DNA of 64,000 nt from Pristionchus mayeri (Eukaryota; Nematoda; Chromadorea; Rhabditida; Neodiplogasteridae). The stretch is taken from contig BTRK01000006.1 in the NCBI GenBank assembly GCA_036245805.1, forward strand, positions 23,716,365 through 23,780,364. The letters are read 5' to 3'. Every line of letters starts with the position of its first letter. Position 1 is the stretch's first letter. The position numbers were made by a program, and so were the translations under genes. Positions 37,364 to 48,182 of the stretch are shown in pieces. The notes under the pieces were generated by a model that was not told the DNA's origin, did not search any database, and saw nothing but the letters and a program-made list of their open reading frames with translations.

Positions 37364-37819
37364 ATGAATCTCCCCTCTCGTAGTTCCCTCTCCAATCGAT
37401 GCTTGTACTCATTCCATGATCTTCTCCTCAATATCTACTCACACATCGTCATTACCATGGTATTTGCATCCTGCAAATCGACATTATTCAGAATTGGATT
37501 AATTGTGATAAATATACAAAAACAAAAGCACTTAATTAATGTGTTGAACTCTGTTTGCTACAGTGAACTCCAAGAGCATTTAGAGTTCTACGTTCTAACG
37601 CCTGAAAGCAATCGCAACCGTTCCGTTGCCTCCGTTCGCATTTTGCAGCTCATCTGAATAACTGGAGGGGCGGCTTTCGATAAACAGAGCATACCGTGGC
37701 TTAGCAATAGAATTTTCATTATTCTAGTTCAATCGATAAATGCGTCTGTGAAGGTTTGACTTCCTATTCTCAATGTCCGAATCAGAATGATGAGGAGCCA
37801 CGGAGTGGTCACAGCGTTG

Positions 37820-38002
37820 TTAAAGAAGGAGTATCAGCAAAGTTGAACTTTTGATGCTGTCATAACCATGACCTAGCTTTGCACAACCCAACGAGATTCT
37901 GAAAATTTCAAATTCTTCTCTATATTTTGAACTGAGTTATCATTAGTAGGCCATGGTTATGACAGCGTCAAAAGTTTAACTTTGCTGACACTCCTTCTTT
38001 AA
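37820..38002. repeat. Foldback (hairpin) element between LY6-like genes
   Basis: Two arms of about 51 nt face each other. The left arm begins TTAAAGAAGGAGTATCAGC at 37820; the right arm, 37952-38002, is its complement with about four mismatches and ends CTCCTTCTTTAA. The loop is about 80 nt. The outer ends read TTAA, compatible with a small non-autonomous element, but no separate target duplication is evident. Confidence 0.65.
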
Positions 38003-38162
38003 GCAGATTCACGAAGATATAAGAATCACTTCGAAGCTTTGAATAACCTCTTTTGTGGCTCATATTTCATAATTTCGCCGATTCGTTTGTGTTTGTGAAG
38101 TACTACATAAATCCGAGGAATTGGAACAGAGAAGAGAGTATCTTCGATTCGATTCTACAAGA

Positions 38163-38661
38163 ATGAAATGGATGTTGACGGTGTTCTTTCTTCCTCTCGC
38201 ATTCTCTCTTCAATGCTTCGACTACGACGTCACTTCTGACGTCAGCAACAATAATATCCTCAAGACTTTTATGGTAATCATAATTCATTTTAGGAAACAT
38301 TTAGGCTATCATCACAAGAATTCAGAACTGTCCATTAGATGCTTCGTTCTGCGTCAAATCGTACCATCAAATTCAAGTCTTCAATGGATTTTCGTATCTC
38401 GAATCGAGAAACTGCGCGAATGGCCAAATCTGCCAAGTGAGTTATTAATTATCCGTTTTTGTCAGCAATACAAATTTTTGTTTATACTCAGGAGAATGGA
38501 TGTTTCGGCACGGCCTTCGACCATATTTGTTGCTGCAAGGGAAACTACTGCAATCAAGCCGCTACTCCGGTTATTTTGTGCCTTTGGTTTTTCTACCTTG
38601 ACCTTTTTAGCTCGCATTCACTCTTCTGCTGATGCTGACTGCATTGTTGGGAGGATTCTGA
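38163..38661 (+). CDS. LY6/three-finger-like secreted protein 2, probably GPI-anchored
   Basis: Exons 38163-38273, 38305-38436, 38492-38569 and 38611-38661 join in phase to 123 residues. A short signal peptide (MKWMLTVFFLPLAFS) precedes 'LQCFDYDV'. The Cys pattern matches the upstream paralogue: 'CPLDASFCVKSY', 'SRNCANGQICQ', 'NGCFGTAFDHICCCKG' and 'NYCN'. The last exon is a hydrophobic GPI-type tail (LAFTLLLMLTALLGGF). The third exon has exactly the length of its paralogue's. The first intron would be only 31 nt, unusually short. Role unknown; the family is extracellular. Confidence 0.7.
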
Positions 38662-38915
38662 TTTCGCAAAAACAGCATCATAACTAATGAATTACTTGGC
38701 TGCTTGATCATCCATATTACTCATATTTCTCTCGTCCCAGTTTTGTCATCCCCATTCCGTGCTTCCTTTGTGTGCAACTTGTCCCCTCTCTGCACAATCC
38801 GAGCTCTTTCGATCTTTAGCGGACCTCTGCTGACATATTTGTGTTTGCTTACAATTCTACTACATAATCATCACCTACCCCGTATTCTCATCATAATCAG
38901 TAGCAGAACGAAAGG

Positions 38916-39363
38916 ATGGTTCTCCTCTCTCCGATCTTCTCCCTCCTCCTCCTCCCTCTAGTCTTCTCCCTTCAATGCTACACTTTTCAATCTCCAGCTG
39001 GAATGAATCTCACCAATGTCCAGAAAACGACTGTGGTAGGCACTTTCGGAATCTCTTTTATATTGTCTCTCTCATCTCAGGAGTGTCCAATCACTGCTCG
39101 TTTTTGTATTTCATCTCATCAGCGAACAGTGGATGGAAGTGGGAATCAGATGCTGACGGAGACGAGAGGATGCGCCGATAGCCAAATGTGCAAGGTGCAA
39201 CACTTTGTGATCACTCCATTCAGGCCTCAATCATCCCTTACGATATACGAATCAATCTACATTGCAGCCGTTCATCAAGTCTCAGTGCACTGGATGTCTG
39301 TGGGAGGGTCGAGAACGATTCTGCTGCTGCATGGGAGATCGATGCAACGAGAAGATGGAGTAG
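38916..39363 (+). CDS. LY6/three-finger-like secreted protein 3, no GPI tail
   Basis: Three exons (38916-39035, 39081-39194 and 39268-39363) encode 109 residues. The signal peptide is strong (MVLLSPIFSLLLLPLVFS) and is followed by 'LQCYTFQ'. The second exon is 38 codons, as in the first paralogue, and keeps 'CPITARFCIS' and 'TRGCADSQMC'. The third keeps 'RFCCCMGDRCN' but stops four codons later at TAG, so the hydrophobic anchor of its two neighbours is absent. It should be freely secreted, or an undetected extra exon supplies an anchor. Confidence 0.7.
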
Positions 39364-39905
39364 ACACGTGTTGGTATTCCAATATCCAGCCTAACTATGT
39401 GATAAATAAACTGTGCTCTTCGTACATGGATGATTTACACATGTGCATGGGAAGACTAATAAATATTTGCTACTTTCTCTCTTACTGAGGAAATTGAGAA
39501 AGCAGGTATGTATTTGTTTTTTGTATCATATCATGTTTTCTCTGTACGAATAGATTATCCAACAATTCACGGTCTAAACAGTAGCTTGGATGTTTGCCTT
39601 GGAAATTATTGAAGAAGAAGACGTTCGTAAAACCTTCAAAAAGCTCACGTGATGGTGAAGATTGACCGTCGTTCGCAAAAGGTTTGGAAGAGTGCGGATA
39701 AACTTGTTTACTCAACTCGAAACGAGGTAGAGATTCTCTGCCAATTTGTGAACCTTCCCCGAGACAGAGAAGGGGATCACACACAGGGAGAGGGAGAACC
39801 CAGAGCGGCCTACTCCCAAATATTTGCCCACGCGTAAAATGAGTAAGAGCGGCTATTTTGATCGGATGGGATGGAGATAATACCCGTAAACTGTAGTACA
39901 AGTGA
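39364..39905. other. Convergent 3' ends, no gene seen
   Basis: The LY6-like cluster and the T20D4.11-like gene converge here. A minus-strand open stretch of about 139 codons (39482-39901) has no motif, splice context or biased composition and is treated as chance. Both 3' UTRs are expected in this interval. Confidence 0.4.
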
Positions 39906-41234
39906 TTATCGGGTGATCATGTAGGCTAGAGTGGAGGCGACAACGACGAGGATGGAATCTGCAGCAGCTGAGCAAGTGAAGTCCATGTCGATGAGACACA
40001 TCGGTTCCACTTCCTCAGCACGACGAGCGATGTTCGTAGCTGCGTGACATGCACCGATCTACAATGAGAAGGGGAGAAAGATGATTAGTATGGAACAATG
40101 GATTGAAAATCACTGGAAGGAATAAATATGAATGTGGACATACAGCGGCGCTCTCTCCGCACTCTCTCATGAAGCTCTCCTTGATGCACCGGTTAGTATT
40201 CTGCGCAGCACTGCAATTGATTTGCTTCGTGAATATATGTATTAGCCGAATAAAATGAGTGTGAGAACATACGCGCATAGCATGCCGGGATCTTCAATGC
40301 GAGTGTCTCCTCCACAGTCGAGAAGTCGTTTGGGGAAGGAAGAGACGGCGAGTGCAGTAGTGAGACATCCCTCGTTAGCCATGAAAACTGCAACGAGCTA
40401 TTTCATCTGTAACTAATTGACATAATTTCTTAAAACAACGTACGATGGTTGCCAGCTGCACATGCATACTCGAAGAAAGCATGGTTCTGCATGTACTGTG
40501 TCCCCTCCACCTGGCCGTATGTTATCTGCAGTTATTCCATAGTCCATCTCTCATTTTATTTGTTCGGTAACTGCCAGCATGGCATTTCCAGTCAGATTCA
40601 CCCTATTGAAGGAGGAATTGTTAATGAATCGTGGTGTCTGACCCGCTGGAAGACTTGAGAATTGATACACTGAAGAGAGAAGGGAGCGACGCATGAAGTG
40701 AGGGCATTCCAATTACTCAAAGATTGACCATTGTTGTATTTCTAGACGGGCACTTATGGCACTCACAGACAGATAGTGGAGAGTGACTGTCTGTTCTTCT
40801 CGTAGTAAAGTCGAGTGAAGTGAGGAAGAACACTACGGGCCCCCACCTGGAATGGAGTGGATTGAATAGACTGATTGAGAGGAGGAACGACCTGCTCGAT
40901 GACCAGATTGTAGAGGGCGAGGAATCGAGCATAGCACGAGAGAAGATCCTGAGAAAGAGGAAGGAGGAGGGAGAGGAGGGGAGAAGGAGGGGGGAAGGAC
41001 TCACGTTCACTTGATCAGGACTGCAGACTGTGGTGACGTCACGGGATAATCGAGGGAGGGAAGAGGAATTAGTGGCGAGGAGTGAAGAGAAGAGAAGGGA
41101 GAGGAGAAGAACTGCAAGAGAAGATAATCGAGAATAAGAATTAAGAGGACATTCTTTTCATTTTGGTTTTGTATGGGTATTCCTTTCCTTGCACAGATGG
41201 TGAATAAAAACTGACTGGTATTGAGAGAGGTCAT
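39906..41234 (-). CDS. Secreted T20D4.11-like (DUF19) domain protein
   Basis: Exons, from the start: 41216-41234, 41011-41111, about 40755-40948, about 40604-40671, about 40440-40530, about 40275-40390, about 40145-40210 and 39906-40060. The first two build a signal peptide (MTSLNTILLLSLLFSSLLA). The mature region begins 'VCSPDQDLLSCYARFL'. The core reads 'YACAAGN', 'NEGCLTTALAV', 'RLLDCGG', 'CAAAQNTNRCIKESFMREC', 'GACHAATN' and 'MCLIDMDFTC'. This is the Cys spacing of the nematode T20D4.11-like (DUF19) domain. The C-terminus is hydrophobic (ILVVVASTLAYMITR), suggesting a membrane or GPI anchor. Some inner borders are approximate; the third-to-fourth join needs a GTCTGT donor to keep frame. 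Function unknown. Confidence 0.7.
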
Positions 41235-41763
41235 CGTTCGTCGTCCGTGGGAGTGAAGTGACCCGATACGAGTGTCTGAATGCTATAAAGGGAACGAATC
41301 AGTGACACTTTGTATGGACAACGAGCCCATTCTCGCACATCTCTCCATTGGGTGCACTCTCTCTAGGGGAGAACGAGGAGAGAGAAGGGACGAATCGAGG
41401 AGAGAGGAGACCAATTCAGAAGGATGACTAAGAGATGCGCAAACGGGGAATAATAATAAGAAGGAGTGGTGATGATTTGTGACTCAGTGAGGGCATACAA
41501 CTGGGAGAGTTGTACCGGTCGAATGGCAATCTGTCTCATTCATTCAGTGGGAGGGGAGAGAGACTGAACTCGAGTTGAAACAAAAAGAGGAGATTACATT
41601 GCTCATATCTGCAAAAAAGCTCTCGATTCAGGTGTACCTTTCCTCTCCATTACTGTCTCTCCTCTCTTTCCTCTGTAATCTCACTGCTCTACTTTCTCTC
41701 CCATTCATGGCAGAGGAAGGGCTAAGCCACACTCAGTTTTATCCATCCAAATGAGTCACAAAA
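41235..41763. other. Divergent intergenic region
   Basis: This 0.5 kb separates the leftward T20D4.11-like gene from the rightward lysine-rich gene and should contain both promoters. No exon or repeat is evident. Confidence 0.4.
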
Positions 41764-43233
41764 ATGGAAAAAAAGGTAAAATACTACGACCATTCGAAAT
41801 ATGCAAATGAATTCAATAACATCAAATTGGGAATTAATCGATCGATTTTCCATTCATTCTCCGTTTTCTCTGTCTTCTCCATCGGTCAACCAATCAATGC
41901 TGGAATAACATGGTATTTACTTTGTTCTCAACCAATTAGTTGACCAAACATTTATTCAGAGTCATGAAGGGGGTCATGATCGGTCGGGAACTCCCGGATC
42001 AAAGACCATCGTCAGTCCATACAATGAATTATTCTCTAATCTGTGGTAGTGTAGATTTCTCCGACTAAGACGGAGGCGAGTGCGAAGAGTCTCCATCAGT
42101 CGGAAGGAGAGAAGAGCAAGGGATCAGCCGATCCATTGAAGAGTCGCCAGTCAACAGAACCGACCAGGAGCAGAGAACCGAGTTACTCTGCTGAGAAGAG
42201 TGCAACCAAGTCAGAGAAGTCGAAGAAGGAGAAGGAGAGAAAGAAGGTAAGAGGAGAGAATCACGAGGAGGAGGAATTGGCATTGGCAGAAATCAACCCG
42301 GAAGAGCGGCAGTAAGGCATCAGCTGAGAAATTCTTTCGAGAAGTATGGTTTTGGTGTTAATATTGATGAAAAGAGGCATTTTGAGTGTGACAAGGGTCC
42401 GCCGAAGAGTGGAGAATCGACGAAGGGAGGAAGGGTAAGAGATTGAAGATAGAAGTAGTTATGAGGAGTAGTTGAAGAGTGAGAAGGCTGCTCCGTGGTG
42501 TGCGAGTGTGAGAAGGAAGAGGAAGGAAGAGACGAAAGATGGAGAGAAGAGAGAGATGGAGAAGGTCAGAGGAGTAGCCATCATTCACTCTGAAAAACCG
42601 TTGAAGAGTTCTGCGAAGACTGACGATACAACCAGAAAGAGTACGGAATCGAGTCTTGCAGAGGGGAAGAGCGACACTGAGAGAAAGAAGGAAGAAGCAT
42701 CCTATCCAAAGGTGATAAAGTACCATCCCCCTTCCCCGGAGCATTAGTCGAAATCCATTTTTTCAAGAGTGCAATGATGAAGGTAATTATCCATCCTCAT
42801 TCTTCAGGATGAAGAATCTCGAGTCGAATCTCTCCGTACGGTGAAGAATCGAATGGTCAACGCGAAGGTGGAGATTGCAGAAACGGTAGATTGATCTTTG
42901 ATCTCTCGTGTTAGAGTTCGAATTGCAGAAGGAAGAGGCAAAGAAGCGTAAGAAAGACCAAGCCAAGTTGAAGAGATTCCACCTTTCCTCCAATGATTCC
43001 CGATGGAAGAAAGGTCTCTTCGTAGTCAATTGTGAGGGAACTCTTTTTCTCTACTCAACATCGATTCCTTTCCTTCAGTTAATTGGCCTCATCGAATTTT
43101 CTACTTTGGACTCATCCCACTCTTCCTCTTCATCATCGGTATTTATCAAGTGATATATATCTCTCTCTCTAATTCACAATCAGGTGTTTGTTCCTACGGT
43201 CTCCGAGTGGAACTCGCCAGTGATGAAGGATAG
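41764..43233 (+). CDS. Lysine/serine-rich protein with C-terminal membrane helix
   Basis: Nine exons close in phase to 276 residues: 41764-41775, 42055-42246, 42290-42343, 42375-42434, 42472-42711, 42808-42885, 42929-43013, 43079-43138 and 43184-43233. The start is the ATG at 41764 (MEKK), which alone keeps the phase of exon 2. Most of the protein is charged and probably disordered, with Lys/Glu/Ser blocks (EKSKKEKERKK, RRKRKEETKDGEKREMEKV). The seventh exon is coiled-coil-like. The last two exons encode one hydrophobic helix (FYFGLIPLFLFIIG), then a short tail. A single-pass or tail-anchored protein facing the cytosol is the simplest reading. I do not recognise the family. Confidence 0.55.
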
Positions 43234-43511
43234 AATGACCAGAGAAGAGAAACAAACGATTTGAAACACAAGAAAAACTCAGATATCGAATAAATTAAGA
43301 CTCATTAACACGTAGAATGGAAGGGAGTTCATTGATAGAGTGCAGTGACTGAGAGACGATCCGGCTTACGATCCACCTTCAATAGAGGATGATATTTGTT
43401 TGCCAATTTAATTTAACAATCAATAAACCTGGCGAAATCCAAGTTTCATTTGTGCGAGAATGAAGAGAATCATGGCAGACCACGCATCTCTGTCCTGCTC
43501 ACTGCAATCAC
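43234..43511. other. Short convergent intergenic gap
   Basis: AT-rich, no open frame of note; contains the 3' ends of the lysine-rich gene and the globin gene. Confidence 0.4.
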
Positions 43512-44587
43512 TCAATTGGATCTATTGGAGGGGGAAGATATCGACTTCTTGAATGTGGCTGGGGGATTGTGTTCGAAGTAATCAGTGAAGACATCCCAGT
43601 ACATTCCGTCGAATCCACGATCACGGAGAGAGACATGCTGACCCCCCAGGGCCTGCGAATAGGAAGAGATAGAGAGGTGAAGAGAGATGGGATTGTGTAC
43701 CTGGAGAGCCTGACAGCACGAATCCACGTTGTCAGGGATGTTCTTGATGACCAAATCGAGAACGAGGGCGAAGTTGGCAGCGTGCTTCTTGAAGGCCTGC
43801 CATGTATCCCCATTCCCCTCTTTATCTCGTGTAAAAGAGAAAGTGAATGGGTACATTCACAGATCATTACCGGAGACAGAAATAGAGTAGTACGTCATGA
43901 TGTCAATTAGTGGGAGGGAGGGAATCGTAACCTGATTCTCCCTGATTCTGTTGATGGGCACGTCATCGAGACGGAACATCACGGCGAGGCTCCTGTCGTG
44001 ATTGAGAATTGATGCGAAGATATCCTCCGTCGATTTACGGATCTGCTTAGGCGATGCTTTCACCTGAAGAGAAGAGTGGAATAGGAGGGGATAGTCCTCC
44101 TCACCCAGCAAGTCTCGAGTATTCTCTTCTGTTCCTGAGTGAGTCCTGATTGGCAGGATGCCTTCTTCACATGGGGACCTGCAGGAATCTCCCCTTCTAT
44201 TCGATGCAAGGAACGATATTTTGTGCATCGTCCAAATTGTGAGCTCGTCTTTCCTTCCTCTCCTCACGCTTTTTTCCCCATATATCAAATTGCCCTGAGG
44301 CTCATTTCCATTCAGCCTATATTCCATCTTTTCCTTACTGACATCTCAGAAGACGTCAACCCGGATTATCGATCAAATGAGATGGATGAGAAAGGGGGAA
44401 AACAGTCTGATGCATTCGCATTACGTGCAAACAATCGAGTTTGTGACGAGATAAGAAGAAGATCGTGCACTGTGGAGGAAACGAGAGAGAAGACTAGAGA
44501 CAAGGAAGAGGGATGCTTCTCACCCTCTGGAGGCTGACGAATCCGAGTTGTCGCGTATCGATTCGATGCATTCTTCGGGAATCTCAA
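43512..44587 (-). CDS. Nematode globin
   Basis: A haem-binding globin. Core exons join in phase: 44105-44178, 43932-44063, 43701-43817 and about 43512-43650. The protein opens with 'GLTQEQKRILETCW', the A-helix signature with its Trp. It continues through 'STEDIFASILNHDRSLAVMF' to the E helix 'WQAFKKHAANFALVLDLV', where the His is in the distal position. The F region is 'LQALGGQHVSLRDRGF', whose His should be the proximal haem ligand. It ends 'YWDVFTDYF', a normal H-helix start. An N-terminal exon at about 44528-44587 (RFPKNASNRYATTRIRQPP) joins in phase, but no start Met is fixed, so the N-terminus is open. Nematodes have many such neuronal globins; oxygen sensing or redox roles are typical. 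Class certain, precise orthologue not. Confidence 0.8.
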
Positions 44588-46248
44588 TCAGACGTTCATT
44601 ATATGAGTAATAACATGGTCAATTTCAGTTTGTGATTGATCAGACAATGATATCCTTTGGATGCTCACTTGGCACTTTGACTTCCCCCCACTGGACGGGG
44701 AGATTTGGTCGACTGAGACGATTCCTGAATACAATTGAGTGCGAATTGTATAAATGGGCGCGGACCTGTCTAGTGTCGAGACTGCGACTCCTCCCATTCC
44801 TCTTATTCAGTCGGAAGAGTCGTTCAACCTATGAAGGAGATAGAGAAGAGAAGAGCATTCATTCACCTTCTCATTCGTTGTTTCGTCGACTCCAGAAGAA
44901 GATTGACTCGATCCCATTCTCTATTCTCAGCTGAGGAAGAACAAGGAGTGGAAACGAGAGAGAGAGCAGAATGAAGACTGTGGAGAATGCTCGATGCAAT
45001 GGACGATTTACTCGAACAGAAAGAGTCAAGAATGGAAAAGTGCTCGACGACGGCAAATTAGCCTCTCCCTCTCCATTTCGCGTGCCTTTGTGCTCTTTCC
45101 CCACAGACTCAAGGGTTATCCTAACCCGAATCTATCCGAAGAAAGCTCAGAGGATCGGGTACTAATCTATGATGGATTAGAAAGAATAAGTTGAAAGAAG
45201 GGGCGGTGAGTAGTACTGAGAATGAATGTGGCCATCTCTCGTGCCCTCATGATTAGTCAAATTACAGAACTGAGGGGAAGGAGAAACAGAGAGAGGATGA
45301 GGTGAGAGGGAAGTGAATAAGTGTCTCCAATAGGTCTATCTCACTACTCTGCCCACTAGAGATGCTGCAGAGGAAGAGACTGGGAGAAGAGACAAACGGG
45401 GAATTAGGAGTGCCTGAGGAAGGGAAGGAGTCTGCCTATTCCTGTGGAGAGAGAGGACTAATGAGATGACTGCGAAGTGAGAAGAGAAGAGAAGAGCCTC
45501 TTGTTTTCCCTGCCGGATCTGAGTGAGAGACGGGGATGGAGAACGATCGAAGGGAAGATGAAGCAGAGATCTCACCTTCCATCCCTCATCATTCAATTCA
45601 TGGCGTGATTGAGTCCATAGAATGATTAGAGTGATGAGTGTTTTGAATGAAAAGTGTGGCTGCATCACTTCCTCACTTGCAGCACTTCTCCTTCCTCCGA
45701 CCTCCAAATCCGATCCTTATTCAACTCGCATCCAGAATAAGACACACATTTTGTATGTAATGTTATATATTTAATCACATAAGCATGTGCCAAAATTCAT
45801 ATAATTGATAAAATAATGTAAGGAGATTAAATATGAACAAGTCAACAAGTATTCAATGGCGCCATTCTGACATTGTGAATTCACGATTTGCAATAAAGAA
45901 TATCGTGTTGAATATCACGTTGTGGTGGGAAGAAACCAACTTGCATGTGAACTAGGGATTTGAATTATTTACAGACACGTTTGGGAAATACTCAGAGAGG
46001 ATTTCATCCTTGAGTGAAGATATCCGATAGAGAGAACTTGAATGACAGCGTTGTTTCATTAGGACTTCTTGCCTGCGAAAGACAAGTCTGGGGAGACTCT
46101 ATGGACCACCAAAATATTTTTACAAAACCGAATTTCAAGTTCTACAAACTATGAACGTTTGAATAGGAGCAAACGATCTTTACCCGCGGACAAACCAAAA
46201 GCGTGGCTGCAATGCAAGTGTAGGTAATAAATGTGAAAAGTGAAAATA
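44588..46248. other. Upstream of globin, no firm gene
   Basis: Open stretches on both strands (for example minus strand 44588-44797 and 45336-45707) have no motif or consistent splice context. 45710-46248 is AT-rich and empty up to the mariner insertion. It may hold 5' exons of the globin gene. Confidence 0.4.
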
Positions 46249-47491
46249 TTGGGGTGTCCGGAAAGTTCGTATAATGCTTCGGAAAAAAGTCATTTCGCGA
46301 TCAAATGCAGTGATTGTCGCAATCTGTTTGTCAACAATGTATTGCATCATTCTGGCGTTGAGTAGTGAGAGGATTTAATCAGTATCCTAGTTGCTACATT
46401 GATTCTTGTGATGGACTCCCATCTCTACCTCCGAGCAGTTTTACTTCATTACTACCGTCTTGGCCGATCCGTGAAGGAGGCCCACTCTGCCCTGGCCCAG
46501 TCGGAAGGAGCTGACGCCCCCTCCATACCCTTCTGCTATAAATGGTTCTCCCGCTTCAAGAAAGGGGAGTTTGGTCTCGATGATCAACCCCGCTCTGGAC
46601 GCCCTCCCTCCCTCGATCAGCCTCTCGTTCTCCGCACACTGAAGCGCAAGCCCATGGCCAGTGTGCGTGAGTTGAAGAAGGATACTGGTACTCCCAGATC
46701 AACGGTGTCCGATATCCTCCATCGATCTGGGAAGAAGCCGAAACTCCCACAAGTGATTCCCCATGACCTCTCCCCCGAACAGCTGAAAAATCGTGTTCAA
46801 GTCTGTCGGGAATTACTCCATCGTAGATCCAGTCTTCGATGGGTCAATACCATCATCGCTACAGATGAGAAGTGGATCACGTACGATAACCCTGTGAGGA
46901 GACTGCAATGGGTGGATGCAGATGAGAAGCCCACGCCAGTCCCGAAGAAGGAAGAGCACGGAAAGAAGGAACTCCTCTGCTTCTTCTTCTCAGTGCTCGG
47001 TCCCATCTACTGGGAGATCCTCGCCCCTGGCACCAGCATCAATGCCGACCTCTTCTCTGAACAACTGGAAGATGTCGCGATCAGAGTCCCTCCCAGACTC
47101 CTGAACCAGGGCAAAATTCTTCTTCTGATGGACAATGCTCGCCCACGTCGAGCGAAGATGACCCAGAAGAAAATGGACGAGCTGAAGATCGAGAGGATTC
47201 CCCATCCACCGTATTCCCCGGATCTCTCCCCATGCGACTACCACTGCTTCCGCTCTCTCTCTGACTTCTGCAAAGGAAAGAAGTTCAAGAATCGAGATGA
47301 AGTTGTGAGGGCTTTCGTGAACTGGGCGGTCTCGAAGAAACCCGCATTCTGGAAGAGAGGAATCGAGACCCTGCCCAATCGCTGGAGGGAGGTAGTGAGA
47401 AAGAAGGGGGCATACATTGGTCACTGAGAATTGTAAAGCATTGAATAAAAAATAAAAACAAAAAATTATACGAACTTTCCGGACACCCCAA
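46249..47491 (+). mobile_element. Intact mariner transposon (copy 1)
   Basis: A 1243-bp element with perfect 27-nt terminal inverted repeats, starting TTGGGGTGTCCGGAAAGTTC. It is flanked by TA at 46247-46248 and 47492-47493, the mariner target. It contains one long transposase frame. The second copy at 53919-55161 has the same length and differs by few bases, so transposition was recent. Confidence 0.97.
46411..47427 (+). CDS. Mariner transposase (DD34D)
   Basis: A single intronless frame of 338 residues, the normal mariner length, starting at ATG 46411. The N-terminal paired-type helix-turn-helix region includes '[18 protein letters not shown]' and '[11 protein letters not shown]'. The catalytic triad is visible: Asp in '[12 protein letters not shown]', Asp in 'LLLMDNARP' and Asp in '[13 protein letters not shown]', with 34 residues between the last two. 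The usual His after NARP is Arg here but His in the second copy, so this may be a slightly altered copy. The enzyme cuts and joins DNA at its inverted repeats in the nucleus. No frameshift or stop is present. Confidence 0.95.
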   Translation: MDSHLYLRAVLLHYYRLGRSVKEAHSALAQSEGADAPSIPFCYKWFSRFKKGEFGLDDQPRSGRPPSLDQPLVLRTLKRKPMASVRELKKDTGTPRSTVSDILHRSGKKPKLPQVIPHDLSPEQLKNRVQVCRELLHRRSSLRWVNTIIATDEKWITYDNPVRRLQWVDADEKPTPVPKKEEHGKKELLCFFFSVLGPIYWEILAPGTSINADLFSEQLEDVAIRVPPRLLNQGKILLLMDNARPRRAKMTQKKMDELKIERIPHPPYSPDLSPCDYHCFRSLSDFCKGKKFKNRDEVVRAFVNWAVSKKPAFWKRGIETLPNRWREVVRKKGAYIGH

Positions 47492-47785
47492 TATGTGTTA
47501 AACTCGTTTATTCGATCGTAGAAACACTTGTGCTAACAAAAGTGAAAAAAAATCACTTTTCTATTATATCGTACCGAACAAATATTGCGGAACGAATTCG
47601 GTACGGTTCAGTATCATACCGAATCTGTGTTTAGCGAGTGGAAAAACATTCAAAATTCAACTTCATGAGTCGTTATTATACTCATTGCGTACCTTATCGC
47701 TTCCCTATTGCGATTTGATTTTTTGAAAAAAATAAAAATCAATAATTTTGCCAGAATTTGGCAAAAACGATAAAATTACGGTAGC
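47492..47785. other. AT-rich spacer between mariner and inverted arm
   Basis: Contains short inverted motifs such as GTACCGAA with TTCGGTAC around 47570-47610 but no exon. The 9-mer GATAAAATT at 47769-47777 recurs at 52634-52642, just outside the opposite arm. Confidence 0.4.
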
Positions 47786-48182
47786 CGGTTGTGCAAATTA
47801 CAATTTGCCAAAGAGGATTTGTCAGCATTCAGACTTTCCCATCATTTTTCCACAATTTTCGGTTGTTTGTCATGTTATATTGTTCGAATTGTCGATTTTT
47901 CTGCTTCAGCGAGCTGGAGACCCAGCGAGAGGCAGTTGGGATGCTGCTGCTCCGCCTGGAGCAGCAGCAGGGACGATTTTGGACGATAAGTTTTCTTTTC
48001 ACTTCTTTTCTTTTAAATTCTTTTCTTCTCTTGGCATTTTTTCAGGTAATTTGCTTCGAGCTGGCGTGGGGGTAGCCCCAAGTGGCCCCCACGCGGAATA
48101 CGCACGTGGCAGATAGTAGATAAATTAGGTTCGCATGTTTTTCCTCTTTTTGTTGCAAAATTTATTGTTTAGTCGCTCGACA
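47786..48182 (+). repeat. Left 397-bp inverted arm
   Basis: This segment is repeated in reverse orientation at 52231-52627 with more than 99% identity; I see two substitutions. It begins CGGTTGTGCAAATTACAATT and ends GTCGCTCGACA. Inside is a 26-nt perfect hairpin at 47943-47968 and a + strand exon-like piece after a TTCAG acceptor (ELETQREAVGMLLLRLEQQQ), apparently a captured coiled-coil exon. The last codons and stop of the minus-strand gene at 48169-49862 lie in this arm. Confidence 0.9.

Noticed and set aside
39482..39901. 139-codon minus-strand open frame
   Set aside because: No domain, splice context or start evidence; the T20D4.11-like gene ends at 39906 in a different frame.
47748..48116. 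Proline/alanine-rich frame of about 100 codons in the inverted arm
   Set aside because: It runs through an acceptor site and the hairpin and is simply present in both arms; only the short coiled-coil piece looks like a captured exon.
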